DNA of 64,000 bases from Bryobacterales bacterium (GCA_003135055.1 PLDF01000373.1:1-64000); one strand, 5' to 3'. Positions 35,760-44,820 are shown, counted from the stretch's first letter. Numbers and translations are program-made. Notes: generated by a model not told the origin, from the sequence alone.

Positions 35760-35806
35760 TTAACGTGCGCGGCTCCGATCAGAGCCACGACCGTGAGGGA
35801 GTGGTT
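35760..35806 (-). repeat. Dispersed palindromic repeat, CTCCCTCACGGTCGTG family
   Basis: Contains GCGCGGCTCCGATCAGAGCC followed by ACGACCGTGAGGGAGTGGT, the reverse complement of the form seen at 46750 and 62260. It lies between glmU and the convergent phosphoesterase gene. Confidence 0.8.
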
Positions 35807-35824
35807 TCCAGGAAGAGCACCGAA

Positions 35825-36550
35825 TCACGGCATCTGCGGGCTGGCGCTATCGAGCATTTTCGCAACCCAATCGGCGTGGGGTAGACCGCAAACGGCGAGA
35901 GCCTTAATCTCCCTGTCCACGTCATACTCCACGCGCCGGATTGACGGCTGGGAATCGTCCAGCAAGAGGTATGCCGCGCGGCGATCACCGTCGTAAGAAA
36001 GACTGACGCTGCCGGTGTTGGCCACTATCATTCCCGTTCCTGACACGCTCCGGACGTACGCTCGATGGATATGCGCATAGATGGCGATCGGCTGGCCGAG
36101 CGGCGAGTAAACCGACTCCAGCTCGGCATCGCTCGCAGTATGCGTGGGTGCGCGCCAGCGACTCTCGGGACTGGCATGCACCAGGGCCATCGGACCATGA
36201 ATCTGAGTGCGCGGCAGGCTGCTCAGCCACGCCAGGCGCTCTTCTCCCAGCGCTTCACAGGTTGCCGCCGCCATCTCCTGGATAACGGCTAAAAGGGGCT
36301 GCATCTGGGGCGATCGCTTCGCAAACTCAGTCAGCGACTCGGGCTTGAAAAGCATTTCATCCGTATTGCCAACCACGCCTTGCCAGCCGAGATCGCGAAT
36401 GCGATCCACAATCTCCGCGGGGCTCGCTCCGCCGTCCGCCAGATCGCCGCCGTGGAGAATCAAGTCGGGAGAGGTTTGCCGCAGATCCGCTAGGACTGCC
36501 TCAAAGGCCGTCCGGTTGCCGTGGATGTCGGATACGATCGCTATGCGCAT
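35825..36550 (-). CDS. Metallophosphoesterase (YfcE/MJ0936-like)
   Basis: 241 residues from ATG 36550, preceded by AGGAG. The calcineurin-like metal motifs are seen: VSDIHGNRTAF (motif I, DxH), LHGGDLADGG (GD), GVVGNTD (GN...D) and the later IYAHIHRAY and ANTGSVSLSYDGDRRA. The order and short length match the single-domain phosphodiesterases of the YfcE group. It should hydrolyse phosphodiesters in the cytoplasm with Mn or Ni; the natural substrate is unknown. Confidence 0.88.
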   Translation of the reverse strand: MRIAIVSDIHGNRTAFEAVLADLRQTSPDLILHGGDLADGGASPAEIVDRIRDLGWQGVVGNTDEMLFKPESLTEFAKRSPQMQPLLAVIQEMAAATCEALGEERLAWLSSLPRTQIHGPMALVHASPESRWRAPTHTASDAELESVYSPLGQPIAIYAHIHRAYVRSVSGTGMIVANTGSVSLSYDGDRRAAYLLLDDSQPSIRRVEYDVDREIKALAVCGLPHADWVAKMLDSASPQMP

Positions 36551-36736
36551 CGCCGTTCTCCTGTATCGCGTAGCGCCACGATAGCACCAATCTCCCATGG
36601 TTCTGTACTGTGACGCCCCGTTTGACGCCGGGCAGTATTGTTCTCGATCGAACAGAACGCTGGGACTACTCCTCTTGACTGAGGACCGCCCTTTGCATTA
36701 TCCAGGGAATTGAGAGTTCTGTCGCTGGAGGAAAAC

Positions 36737-37477
36737 ATGGCGGTATCCGATCAGGAATTGGCTTTGCGTTTGCGAGTGGTTAACGTAGCGTTGGGACTTT
36801 TACAGAGTGGCGCGCACTATTACTGGGGCGCGCCGGATTCCGGCCTGGTTGCGCTGGCCGCCAACAACTTCAGCACCGACGTGACGAAGCGGCACGTCCT
36901 GGCGGCATCCACCGATGGGACGCACTTTTGCGCCGGGCGTTGCGACAGGACCGCGGTGCGGACGCAATGGAACGGGTCGAGCGAGGCGGCCCTGGCGTTA
37001 GTGGACGCGGCGGCCGTCCTGTTTCCGCGCTACTACCTGGACGGCGATACGGTCAACCCCAGCGCGTCGGCAGCTGTGTACGGCGAAGCGTGCAAAGACA
37101 AGATGCACTTCGATTGCGCCAGCTTCGTGCGGTATTGCTTTCGAACCGTATTGGGCCCGGCGATTCTGCCACCGGGCACGATCATGAAGAACGTTGCGGC
37201 GCAGATATGGCCGACGCCCGGCGGCCATACGCCACTTACCCAGGTAGACGTGCTGCCCGCGGACATCTTATACACGGCCAACGGCCATCATGTCGGGATT
37301 GCCACGGGAAGCGCAGAGCATACCAAGACGTCGCCGACGGTTCCCAGCGACCAGTCGATCCACGCTTACTATGCGAAGGTGGGGGTGATCCGGACGCCGG
37401 TCGCAGGCCCCGATCCGAGCTGGGGCGTGGTTCGGCGGTGGACGAAGTGGGCCGGTGGAAGTTCCTCTCCCGTATGA
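36737..37477 (+). CDS. Papain-fold (NlpC/P60-like) protein
   Basis: 246 residues from ATG 36737 with an excellent Shine-Dalgarno (GGAGG). The probable catalytic Cys127 is in HFDCASFVRYCF, the arrangement of C40 peptidases, and a His pair at 184/185 in GHHVGIATG gives the expected histidine after a PADILYT strand. No signal peptide is evident, which is unusual for a cell-wall hydrolase. The N-terminal ~110 residues (ALRLRVVNVALGLLQSGAHYYWGA) are partly similar to the start of P60 domains. It might be a peptidoglycan amidase or an effector-like peptidase; uncertain. Confidence 0.65.
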   Translation: MAVSDQELALRLRVVNVALGLLQSGAHYYWGAPDSGLVALAANNFSTDVTKRHVLAASTDGTHFCAGRCDRTAVRTQWNGSSEAALALVDAAAVLFPRYYLDGDTVNPSASAAVYGEACKDKMHFDCASFVRYCFRTVLGPAILPPGTIMKNVAAQIWPTPGGHTPLTQVDVLPADILYTANGHHVGIATGSAEHTKTSPTVPSDQSIHAYYAKVGVIRTPVAGPDPSWGVVRRWTKWAGGSSSPV

Positions 37478-37736
37478 CCCCGCCTATCGGGCACCTCGCT
37501 TCTAATCTAAGCAGCCCCGGCGCGGCGCCTGGCGCAACCGTCTCCGAAGATCGCCGCCGTTACCGTGCGCTTCGGGTTGCGCTCTAACCGGCATCGCTGC
37601 GATACGCGGCAAGACCGGCCGGTGTGCTTGGCCTCACGTGCCGGCGCCCGGCTTCACGGCGCGGCGCGGAAGCTGGCTGGTATACTCAATCGCAGAGACA
37701 AGACCAACGGAAATTCCGGTCGATGTCGAGGGTCCC

Positions 37737-38501
37737 ATGAACAGCGGCCGTCATTTTCCCATTCGGTCCTTTGCCGGGTCCGTGGTGCTGGTCGCAGTCG
37801 CCGCCGCCAGCGTCTATCTGTCGTATGAACTGGTCGTTGAGCCGCGGCGGGCGCTGCAGAACCAGATCCTCGAGCAGAAAGGGACCATTCTCAAGCTCGA
37901 GCAAGACAAGCAGCGGCTCGAAGCCTACCTGACGATTCTGAAGCACATCGACCGCCGCGCGCGCGTGGAGGTTCTTCGGCAAGTGAAGGACCCGCAGGGC
38001 GTCCTGCAAACCACGATCAGGTTCACCGAGGTTGACGACGCCGGCAAGCCGATCGATGTCTCTCGCGAGCTGACTCTGCCGGGGCAGGAAGTCTATTTTG
38101 ACACCCTGGTGATCAAGTTCGACGACCACTTCATCGAGCAGAGCGACCCTGTCAAGGGCGGGGCGCTTATGGTGTTTCGCCGGGTCTTCTCCAGCACCAT
38201 GCGGCCCGAAGATGGCTTCGTCATCGATAAGGAGGGCCAGGCCCCCGACGTCTACGCGGAGCGGCACGCGGCCAGCGACTTCGAGAAGGAGATCTGGAAA
38301 CGCTTCTGGGACCTTGCCAACGACGAGAAGCTGGCGAAGGAGCGCGGCGTGCGGGCTATCCACGGCGACGCGCCCTCCATGCGTCTGGAGCCCGACCGGG
38401 TATACGAAATCTGCCTGAGGTCAACCGGAGAAGTCATCATCACGCCCGGAACGCGGATGGCGCCGCCGCCAACGAATCCGCCGTCGCAAACGAATCAGTA
38501 G
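37737..38501 (+). CDS. Membrane-anchored coiled-coil protein of unknown function
   Basis: 254 residues from ATG 37737, with GAGGG 4 bp upstream; the frame is open further upstream without protein-like sequence. A single helix spans about residues 12-32 (SVVLVAVAAASVYLSYEL), then a coiled coil at ~40-75 (NQILEQKGTILKLEQDKQRLEAY) and a soluble domain with alternating strands (LPGQEVYFDTLVIKFDDHFIE, ALMVFRRVFSS). The C-terminus is Pro/Gln/Asn-rich. The topology suggests most of the protein lies in the periplasm. I do not recognise the family. Confidence 0.7.
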   Translation: MNSGRHFPIRSFAGSVVLVAVAAASVYLSYELVVEPRRALQNQILEQKGTILKLEQDKQRLEAYLTILKHIDRRARVEVLRQVKDPQGVLQTTIRFTEVDDAGKPIDVSRELTLPGQEVYFDTLVIKFDDHFIEQSDPVKGGALMVFRRVFSSTMRPEDGFVIDKEGQAPDVYAERHAASDFEKEIWKRFWDLANDEKLAKERGVRAIHGDAPSMRLEPDRVYEICLRSTGEVIITPGTRMAPPPTNPPSQTNQ

Positions 38502-38857
38502 AGCACGCCCCCATTGGCCGGATCGACCGCTAAGAGTTATAATCCCTTGTGGGCAGGAAACCGAACGTGGAATCCGGTCTTTTTGGAGGTTCGCATAACT
38601 GAGTGGCAACCGGCGTGGGACGGGTGCTTAATCGTTGCCGGGAAAGGCCGGCTTAAAATGACCGCTTACTGACGTGCGCGGCTCCGTGACTAACTGCAAA
38701 CCATACAGAGCGCGGCCGTGAGCGAGCGGTATTTCGTGGCCGGCGAGAAACCGAAAACGTGTAGGAGCCCATGCGGGGCGGCTGCCAACCGCCGCTGTCA
38801 GAGTATCGGCGGGCCTCGATAATCGATTAAACTAACTGCTTACGCACAGTGGACTTC
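38502..38857. other. Gene-free stretch with a diverged palindromic repeat
   Basis: No gene seen in ~356 bp. About 38673-38733 resembles the CTCCCTCACGGTCGTG family in inverse orientation, but with ~20 extra bases inside the core palindrome (GCGCGGCTCCG...GAGCGCGGCCGTGAGCGAGC). A GGGGCGGCTGCCAACCGCC hairpin lies at about 38774. Confidence 0.55.
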
Positions 38858-39892
38858 ATGACTGGTCTCGTCAACTACTCTAAGGATGCCCGCTCAGTCG
38901 AGCTGCGGGAATTACCCGTTCCCGAAATCGGCGAGGAGGATGTTCTCTTTTCCGTGCAGGCGGTGGGCGTCTGCGGCAGCGATCTGCATCAATATATGGG
39001 CACCCAGAGCTGGCCGGTGAATTTTCCGGTGGTGCTGGGCCACGAATTCGCCGGCATCGTCGCGAAAAGCGGCAGCCGCGTGCGGGGCTTCAAGGAAGGC
39101 GACCGCGTGGTCAGCGAAACCGCGGCGGTGCTTCCCTCCGACTCGGCTTTCATCCGGCAGGGACTCTACAATCTCGACCCCAAGCGGGCCGGGTTCGGTT
39201 ACGGAGTCAACGGCGCCATGGCTCCGTTTGTCCGCGTTCCTGCACGATGCCTGCATCACGTTCCCAACTCGCTGGCCCTTGAGAAGGCGGCGCTGACGGA
39301 GCCGTGCTGCGTGGCCTTTAATGCGGTTTGCGTCAACTCGCGCATCCGTCCCGGCGACACGGTGGCGGTGATTGGCCCGGGCCCGATCGGCCTGCTCTGC
39401 GCGCTCATGGCCAAACTGGCGGGAGCCGGGCATCTGGTGGTCGTCGGCATCCCCGTCGACGCCGGGCGGCTCGAGGTAGCCCGCAAGATCGGAGCTGAGA
39501 CCATCCTCGGCGCGCAGTCTGAAAATATCCAGGAATGGGTGAAAGATTTTGGCGATGGCTATGGCCTCGACCTGGTGATCGACGCGGCAGGCGTGTCTGC
39601 GTCGCTCAAGCTGGCGCTCGACATCGTCCGCCCCGCGGGACAAATCACCAAGGTTGGATGGGGACCGCAGCCGCTCAATTTTTCCCTGGACCCGCTGGTG
39701 CAAAAGGCAGTCACGCTGCAGGGCAGCTTCTCGCATAACTGGCCGATTTGGGAGAAAGTCATTTCGTTGCTGGCTAGCCGGAGGATCGATCTCGATCTGG
39801 TTCTTAACCGGGTCTCGCCGCTTGACGAATGGCACGAAGCGTTTGAGGAAATGCACGCCGGCCGGATCGTCAAGGCAGTCCTCAAACCCTGA
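38858..39892 (+). CDS. Zinc-dependent MDR alcohol/polyol dehydrogenase
   Basis: 344 residues from ATG 38858 (GTG at 38849 also in frame). A medium-chain dehydrogenase: catalytic zinc ligands Cys39 (GVCGSD) and His62-Glu63 (GHEF), and the NAD(P) motif GPGPIG at about 175. The usual structural-zinc lobe with four cysteines is replaced by a segment without cysteine (AAVLPSDSAFIRQGLYNLDPK). It resembles L-threonine/sorbitol/galactitol-phosphate dehydrogenases. Together with the isomerase and the OMPDC-family lyase downstream it suggests catabolism of a sugar acid or sugar alcohol. Confidence 0.85.
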   Translation: MTGLVNYSKDARSVELRELPVPEIGEEDVLFSVQAVGVCGSDLHQYMGTQSWPVNFPVVLGHEFAGIVAKSGSRVRGFKEGDRVVSETAAVLPSDSAFIRQGLYNLDPKRAGFGYGVNGAMAPFVRVPARCLHHVPNSLALEKAALTEPCCVAFNAVCVNSRIRPGDTVAVIGPGPIGLLCALMAKLAGAGHLVVVGIPVDAGRLEVARKIGAETILGAQSENIQEWVKDFGDGYGLDLVIDAAGVSASLKLALDIVRPAGQITKVGWGPQPLNFSLDPLVQKAVTLQGSFSHNWPIWEKVISLLASRRIDLDLVLNRVSPLDEWHEAFEEMHAGRIVKAVLKP

Positions 39893-39926
39893 CTCATGGT
39901 GCGCTTGCGAGAGCCCCCGATCTGAT

Positions 39927-40091
39927 ATGCGGCTGAAGAACAGAATAACTCCAGTGACGGGTTCCACCACCGGCATCGGCGTGGACATGGCGCGAGTCTT
40001 GGTCCGCGAGGGCGCGCAAGCCGTCGGCATGGTGGGAGTGACTGTGGCGGCGCGCCTTATCGCCAAAACCGGCCCGCCAAGGCAGACATGA
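39927..40091 (+). pseudogene. Short-chain dehydrogenase remnant
   Basis: A 54-codon frame starting MRLKNRITPVTGSTTGIG, the beta-alpha-beta start of an SDR enzyme (TGxxxGIG), then MARVLVREGAQAV and a short unrelated-looking tail. A full SDR has ~250 residues, so most of the gene is missing. Its stop overlaps the start of the isomerase gene (ATGA), which shows that the deletion kept the operon junction. Confidence 0.65.
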
Positions 40092-40972
40092 AACCAAAAC
40101 TAGCCGCCTTCCCGAAGTGTTACATGGACGATCTTTGCGTGCATCGCACCATGACGCTTTTTGAGTGGATCGATCTGGCCGCCACGCTCGGCGTCCAGGG
40201 GCTCGAATTCTACGCGGGTTTTCTCGAAGACGACGACGCGTTCCTGAAAAAAGCCAAGGCGGCGCTGGAGAATCACGGTCTGGAAATGCCGATGCTCTGC
40301 TGCTCGCCCGATTTCACGCAGCCCGACCCTGCAAAACTGCAAGCGGAGATCGAGCGTGAAAAACGGATGATCGAAATCGCCGCGTTTTTCGGCGGGCGGT
40401 TTTGCCGCGTGCTCTCCGGCCAGCGGCGGCCCGAGCTGACGCGCGCGGCAGGCGTGACGCAGGTCGTGCGGGTCATCAAAAGTCTTCTGCCCTTCGCGGA
40501 AAAGCATGGCGTCGTCCTGACCATGGAGAACCATTACAAGGATAACTACTGGCAGTATCCCGAGTTCGCGCAAAAGATGGATGTGTTCGTAGAGATCGTC
40601 GACCAGATCGACTCGCCCTGGTTCGGAGTCAACTACGACCCCTCGAACACGATTCTGGCCGGCGAGGACCCGCTGGTTCTCCTCGACCGGGTGAAGCGCC
40701 GCGTGGTTTCGATGCACGCCAGCGACCGCTATCTCAAGAGCGGCACTATCGAGGACTTGCGGAAAGAAGAAGACTCCATCGGTTACGCCAGCCGACTCTC
40801 TCATGGCGTTGTCGGGAAAGGGATGAACGACTACGACGCGATTTTCTCCACTCTCAACGCGGTCGGATTCCAATCGTGGATTTCTATCGAAGACGGCATG
40901 AACGGCATGGGCGACTTGCGGGAATCGGTCCGTTTTCTGAAGACGAAAATCGACCTCCACTTTGCCGAGTGA
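40088..40972 (+). CDS. Sugar phosphate isomerase/epimerase (xylose-isomerase-like TIM barrel)
   Basis: 294 residues. Metal ligands of the AP-endonuclease-2/xylose-isomerase fold can be read in order: Glu in LTMENHYKDN, Asp in VNYDPSN, His in SMHASD and Glu in SIEDGMNG. The N-terminus (MKPKLAAFPKCYMDDL) fits this superfamily. It should interconvert a keto sugar or sugar phosphate in the cytoplasm, as UlaE or hydroxypyruvate isomerase do; the substrate is not known. Its start overlaps the SDR remnant by 4 bp, and it is followed 76 bp later by the lyase gene. Confidence 0.87.
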   Translation: MKPKLAAFPKCYMDDLCVHRTMTLFEWIDLAATLGVQGLEFYAGFLEDDDAFLKKAKAALENHGLEMPMLCCSPDFTQPDPAKLQAEIEREKRMIEIAAFFGGRFCRVLSGQRRPELTRAAGVTQVVRVIKSLLPFAEKHGVVLTMENHYKDNYWQYPEFAQKMDVFVEIVDQIDSPWFGVNYDPSNTILAGEDPLVLLDRVKRRVVSMHASDRYLKSGTIEDLRKEEDSIGYASRLSHGVVGKGMNDYDAIFSTLNAVGFQSWISIEDGMNGMGDLRESVRFLKTKIDLHFAE

Positions 40973-41048
40973 CATCCCGTGGCACAATAGGCAACGTGCC
41001 GCTCACTCGGACCGCGCCTCGCAACTGGGGCGCGCTCTAAAAATCGTC

Positions 41049-41768
41049 ATGAAAACCATCGTCCAAATCTCACTCGATCTCACTTCCATACCCGAGGCGC
41101 TCGAAACCGCGCGCCTTGCCATCCGTTGCGGAGTCGATTGGCTCGAAGCCGGAACTCCCCTCATCATTGCCGAAGGCATGAACGGCGTCCGCGCCCTGCG
41201 CGCCGAATTCCCAACCGTCCCCATCGTCGCCGACTTGAAGACCATGGACGGCGGGTGGCTCGAGGCCGAAATGATGGCCAAGGCCGGCGCCACCCATGTC
41301 GTCGTCATGGAACGCGCTCACCCCGAAACCGTCAAGATGGTTGTCCGCGCGGGCAAAGATCTCGGAGTAAGCGTCATGGGCGACAACCTCGCCGCCGAAG
41401 ACATGGTCGCGGCTGCGCGCAGACTGGAAGATCTCGGTTGCGATTTCGTCGTCCATCACATCGGCTACGATGAGCGCCGCGGCCTGGCCGCTTCCGGTAA
41501 GCCTTACCCGAGCCCGCTCGATCGATTGCGTGAGGTAGTTGCCGCTGTCCAGGTTCCCGTTCAGGCCGTCGGCGGCCTCTCTATCGAGCAGGCGGTGCGC
41601 ACGCCGGAATATGGCGCTCCGCTGGTTGTCCTGGGCGCGCCTCTCACCATCGACGCCGATTCCTTCAAGACCGCATCCGGGAACCTCGAGGACAAGCTCC
41701 GCATGGTCTGCGACCGCATCCATGCCTATGGCGACATAGCCAAAGGTGAGAGACGGCTTTCCCACTAA
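41049..41768 (+). CDS. OMPDC-superfamily lyase (3-hexulose-6-P synthase / keto-gulonate-6-P decarboxylase type)
   Basis: 239 residues from ATG 41049. The signature DxKxxD is present in VADLKTMDGG, and other blocks (ISLDLTSIPEALE, WLEAGTPLIIAEGM, VQAVGGLS) match the HPS/KGPDC branch. It either decarboxylates a 3-keto-sugar-acid phosphate or condenses formaldehyde with ribulose-5-phosphate. No 6-phospho-3-hexuloisomerase is adjacent, which argues somewhat for the decarboxylase reading, as in L-gulonate or ascorbate degradation. The partner genes are the MDR dehydrogenase and the isomerase. Confidence 0.85.
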   Translation: MKTIVQISLDLTSIPEALETARLAIRCGVDWLEAGTPLIIAEGMNGVRALRAEFPTVPIVADLKTMDGGWLEAEMMAKAGATHVVVMERAHPETVKMVVRAGKDLGVSVMGDNLAAEDMVAAARRLEDLGCDFVVHHIGYDERRGLAASGKPYPSPLDRLREVVAAVQVPVQAVGGLSIEQAVRTPEYGAPLVVLGAPLTIDADSFKTASGNLEDKLRMVCDRIHAYGDIAKGERRLSH

Positions 41769-41990
41769 GAATCCGGTAAGATCGCGCAGGCTTGCGCGGT
41801 AACTGCAAGTATGTTCGTGCGGCCCCTGGCTGAGGACCTAAGACGCCCAGACCGGCGCGCAAACCCGCGCTGATTCATGACGCCATCGAATCGCTTGCAA
41901 AACCAGCGGCAAGCGGCGCGGCTTACTGGGGTTGAGCCGGCAGGGGCCGATCGATAAGCTTAAGCGCCATTCGCTGGGCGCTGAACTAGC

Positions 41991-42112
41991 CCCCGGCGAC
42001 AGGCCGGGAGGCCCGTCGTATGCGGCCGGCGAGTCGGTCTTCGCGAAATACGAGATCGTGTCGGCGCCCCGCTCAAACGCTAAACCCCGGCGACAGGCCG
42101 GGAGGCCTGTCG
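41991..42112. repeat. Two copies of the palindromic GACAGGCCGGGAGGCCTGTC element
   Basis: 41991-42018 and 42085-42112 both read CCCCGGCGACAGGCCGGGAG, then GCCYGTCG. The second copy overlaps the 3' end of the galactokinase-like gene and supplies its last codons and stop. More copies of the core lie at 49044-49195. Confidence 0.9.
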
Positions 42113-43231
42113 CACAAGCGCGCCGGGGCCGGGCTCGGCATGGATGATGTGGCTGGGGTCGCCGGCATAAAAACGGCCGGTCAGGCGCCGCGCCACGCTG
42201 GCTGCTTCGGCCTTTGAACAGAAGATCAGCGCGCATCCGCCGAAGCCCGCGCCGGTCAACCGCGCGCCCGTCGCGCCCGATTCCATGGCGGTATCGACCA
42301 AGCGGTCGAGCGCTTCGCAGCTCACCTTCAGGCAATCGCGGAGGCTGGCGTGCGATTCCCGCAGCAGGCGGCCGAAGGCTTCGGCATCGCCGCGCTCCAT
42401 CGCCTCCACTGCCGCGTGGACGCGCGCCGATTCGCCGGCCACGTGCGCGGCTGCGCCGGGGCCGTTGCGCGCTGCGTTATATCGTTCGCGGGCCGCGCCC
42501 GATTTTTCCGCGCGCACCAGGCTGTCCGCGGCGAGGAACGTCCAATCCGGCGGAATGGGCACGTGGCGCACCGCGAGTGGACGAAAACCGACCAGCGACG
42601 CGCAGCCTTCCTTTGACGCCAACGCGGCCGCGTGATCCATACCGCCTCCGCGGGTTCCCACGAAGCGCTCGCCTTCGGGAAGGATCTCCATTAATTCCTC
42701 GAAAGTTGCGGTCCAACTGTTGGCTTGCAGCAGCGCCAGCGCGAACGCCACGATGAGGGCGGAAGAGGAGGATAAGCCGGCGGCGGCGGGTAAGTCCGAG
42801 GTGACTACTGCATCGATGCCCGCGCCCACGCCCCACTTGCGCGATACAGCCAGCGCCGCCGCGCGGAGGTAGTTCTCCCAATCTCCCGCGGTCACGGGAG
42901 TCAAGCCGCTGCGCCACTCGAACTGCCGGGGGGCGTATGCGCCGCGGGCGGTCTCTGGCGGGAAACGGCGTGGGGCGTGGCTCGGCTCTGGGCCTGGGCT
43001 TGGCTTATGGCCTGGCTCATCGATTGAGCGTGCCTGGGCGGTTACGGATCTCTCGTCGCAGGCCATGGGCCCGCGCCACTGGGATTCGACGCGGATCAGG
43101 CGGTCGCAACGGCGCTCGAACGACACGTCGATACGCTGGCGCAATGCCATCGGCAAGACGGGCAGGCCGTGATAGTCGATGTGCTCTCCGATCAGATTGA
43201 CGCGGCCCGGCGCCCACACGTGCTCTTGCAT
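42080..43231 (-). CDS. Galactokinase-like GHMP sugar kinase carrying repeat insertions
   Basis: 383 residues. The galactokinase signature is near the start (GRVNLIGEHIDY, about 8-19), motif 2 is GLSSSSALIVAF and motif 3 is TGAGFGGCAL. It should phosphorylate a hexose or related sugar at C1. The segment from ~50 to ~110 (QWRGPMACDERS, then Pro/Ser/His-rich sequence) has no counterpart in usual family members, and its DNA contains GGCCATGGGCCCGCG of a dispersed palindrome family. The C-terminal residues ALVRQASRPVAGV are encoded by the GACAGGCC element. The core is intact; activity is likely but unproven. It is divergent from the propeller gene. Confidence 0.82.
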   Translation of the reverse strand: MQEHVWAPGRVNLIGEHIDYHGLPVLPMALRQRIDVSFERRCDRLIRVESQWRGPMACDERSVTAQARSIDEPGHKPSPGPEPSHAPRRFPPETARGAYAPRQFEWRSGLTPVTAGDWENYLRAAALAVSRKWGVGAGIDAVVTSDLPAAAGLSSSSALIVAFALALLQANSWTATFEELMEILPEGERFVGTRGGGMDHAAALASKEGCASLVGFRPLAVRHVPIPPDWTFLAADSLVRAEKSGAARERYNAARNGPGAAAHVAGESARVHAAVEAMERGDAEAFGRLLRESHASLRDCLKVSCEALDRLVDTAMESGATGARLTGAGFGGCALIFCSKAEAASVARRLTGRFYAGDPSHIIHAEPGPGALVRQASRPVAGV

Positions 43232-43260
43232 TTCCGCTCGCTCCCGATCACGATACCACT

Positions 43261-44232
43261 ATGAGCTATTCGCGCCTGCCGCTGCTTTCCGCCGTTTGCG
43301 TCGCTACTATCACCGCCGCGCAAATGCCATCGCCCGCGCTGCTGGTGCTGAACAAAGAAGGCACGCTGGCCATTGTCAACCCCGCCAACAAGCGGATTGT
43401 CGCGACGGTGCGCGTGGGCGATACGCCGCACGAGGCAGCCGCTTCCACCGATGGCAAGCTGGCTTTCGTCAGCAACTATGGAGGGTCGACGCCAGGCAAC
43501 ACTCTCTCCGTGATCGATCTGGCGGCGCAAAAGGAGATTCATCGCGTCGATCTGGGCCCGCTGCGGCGTCCACACGGGCTTGCCTACGCCGATGGGAAGC
43601 TCTACTTCACGTGCGAAGTGAACAAGCTGATTGCACGGTACGACCCCGCCACGAACCAGATCGATATGCTGCTGGGGACCGGTCAGGATACGACTCACAT
43701 GGTGGAGCTCAACAACGACGCGAGCCAGATCTACACGGCCAACATCGGCTCCAACACAGTCACGATCGTCAACCGCACGGGCGCGATGAACTGGCAGGAG
43801 ACGGCGATTGCGGTGGGCAAAGGGCCCGAGGGGTTCGACGTCACGCCCGATGGCAAGGAACTTTGGGCGGCGGGGTCGCGCGATGGCAGCGTGTCCATTA
43901 TCGACATCTTCGCTAAGCGAGTCACGCATACGTTCAACGTGCAGACCAGGCGATCGAACCGCCTGCGCTTCACGCCCGACGGACGGCTGGCGCTGATTTC
44001 CGATTCGGATGCGGGGGAGTTGCTGGTGCTGGAACGCGCAACGCGCAGAGAGCTGAAGCGGGTCAGACTGGGGAAAGAGCCGGCGGGGATTCTGATCGTT
44101 CCGGATAGCTCCCGGGCTTACGTGGCGGTGACGGGCGACAACAACGTCGCGGCGATCGACTTGAAGACGCTGGAGCTGGTGGACCGGGTATCGACGGGAA
44201 TCGGTCCGGATGGGATGGCTTGGGTGAAGTAG
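43261..44232 (+). CDS. YVTN-type beta-propeller protein, exported
   Basis: 323 residues with a short signal-like N-terminus (MSYSRLPLLSAVCVATITAAQ). The rest is seven YVTN-like repeats (VNPANKRIVATVRVGDTPHE, GNTLSVIDLAAQKEIHRVD, LKTLELVDRVSTGIGPDGM). Such proteins bind ligands at the propeller face or pair with redox partners in the periplasm. Only ~30 bp separate it from the divergent kinase gene. Confidence 0.82.
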   Translation: MSYSRLPLLSAVCVATITAAQMPSPALLVLNKEGTLAIVNPANKRIVATVRVGDTPHEAAASTDGKLAFVSNYGGSTPGNTLSVIDLAAQKEIHRVDLGPLRRPHGLAYADGKLYFTCEVNKLIARYDPATNQIDMLLGTGQDTTHMVELNNDASQIYTANIGSNTVTIVNRTGAMNWQETAIAVGKGPEGFDVTPDGKELWAAGSRDGSVSIIDIFAKRVTHTFNVQTRRSNRLRFTPDGRLALISDSDAGELLVLERATRRELKRVRLGKEPAGILIVPDSSRAYVAVTGDNNVAAIDLKTLELVDRVSTGIGPDGMAWVK

Positions 44233-44367
44233 CGCGGAGGCGGACACGCGGCCTGGAACACGGCAGGCCATGGGCCCACCCCACAAAGACAAAAGGCGAC
44301 TGTTCCGCGTCTTCGCGCGGATTCAGCCGCCAAGATGCAAAGCCGGCGCAACGGCCGGTTGATTCTA

Positions 44368-44760
44368 CTAGGTGGTAGCGCGCTTCGCGGTTACCGTCTG
44401 AGGCGTGGGCTCCCCGCCGCCACGGCCTGGGCGCGTGAAATCGATCTTCATGCTGTCGCCGGAATCGTTCACGATGCCCTTGTATGGGGTCACAACGTCG
44501 TTGCCACCCATACTGCGCTTCACGCTGAACGAAATCGAGTTGCCGTCCACATGGCCGTCGGAAATTTCCACGGGTCCGCCGCGCCCGCCGTCCAGGGTTC
44601 CGCTGAGCTTGCCTCCGTCAACCTTCAAAACCAGCGTCGAGGTGGTCGCACCGTTTCGACCCTGTTGTTCCCAAGTCCATTTGCCACTGACGTCGGCCGC
44701 CATAACGGCAAAAGTCAGGACGCACAAAATCGCAATTACAAAAAGCAGCTTTTTGGTCAT
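44368..44760 (-). CDS. Small secreted beta-rich protein
   Basis: 130 residues with a signal peptide (MTKKLLFVIAILCVLTFAVMA) and a mature part of repeated strands (DVSGKWTWEQQ, STLVLKVDGGKLSGTLDGG, HVDGNSISFSVKR) plus a Gly/Arg-rich C-terminal segment (RPGRGGGEPTP). This pattern, GxWxxE then LxGT...GG...I..G.v.GnxisF, is common in short exported proteins of Solibacter-like genomes. Function unknown. Confidence 0.75.
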   Translation of the reverse strand: MTKKLLFVIAILCVLTFAVMAADVSGKWTWEQQGRNGATTSTLVLKVDGGKLSGTLDGGRGGPVEISDGHVDGNSISFSVKRSMGGNDVVTPYKGIVNDSGDSMKIDFTRPGRGGGEPTPQTVTAKRATT

Positions 44761-44820
44761 AGTGTTGGTTTAGGCGTAACCTCCACAACGGATGTTACCA
44801 CCATGGGGGTAGAATAGACT

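Noticed and set aside
38502..38857. tRNA or small RNA in a gene-free gap
   Set aside because: A GGTTCGCATAAC stretch recalls a T-arm but no cloverleaf can be drawn; the rest is repeat-derived.
40088..41768. Ribulose monophosphate formaldehyde-fixation operon
   Set aside because: The lyase fits the HPS branch but no 6-phospho-3-hexuloisomerase is present; the neighbour is a xylose-isomerase-like protein instead.
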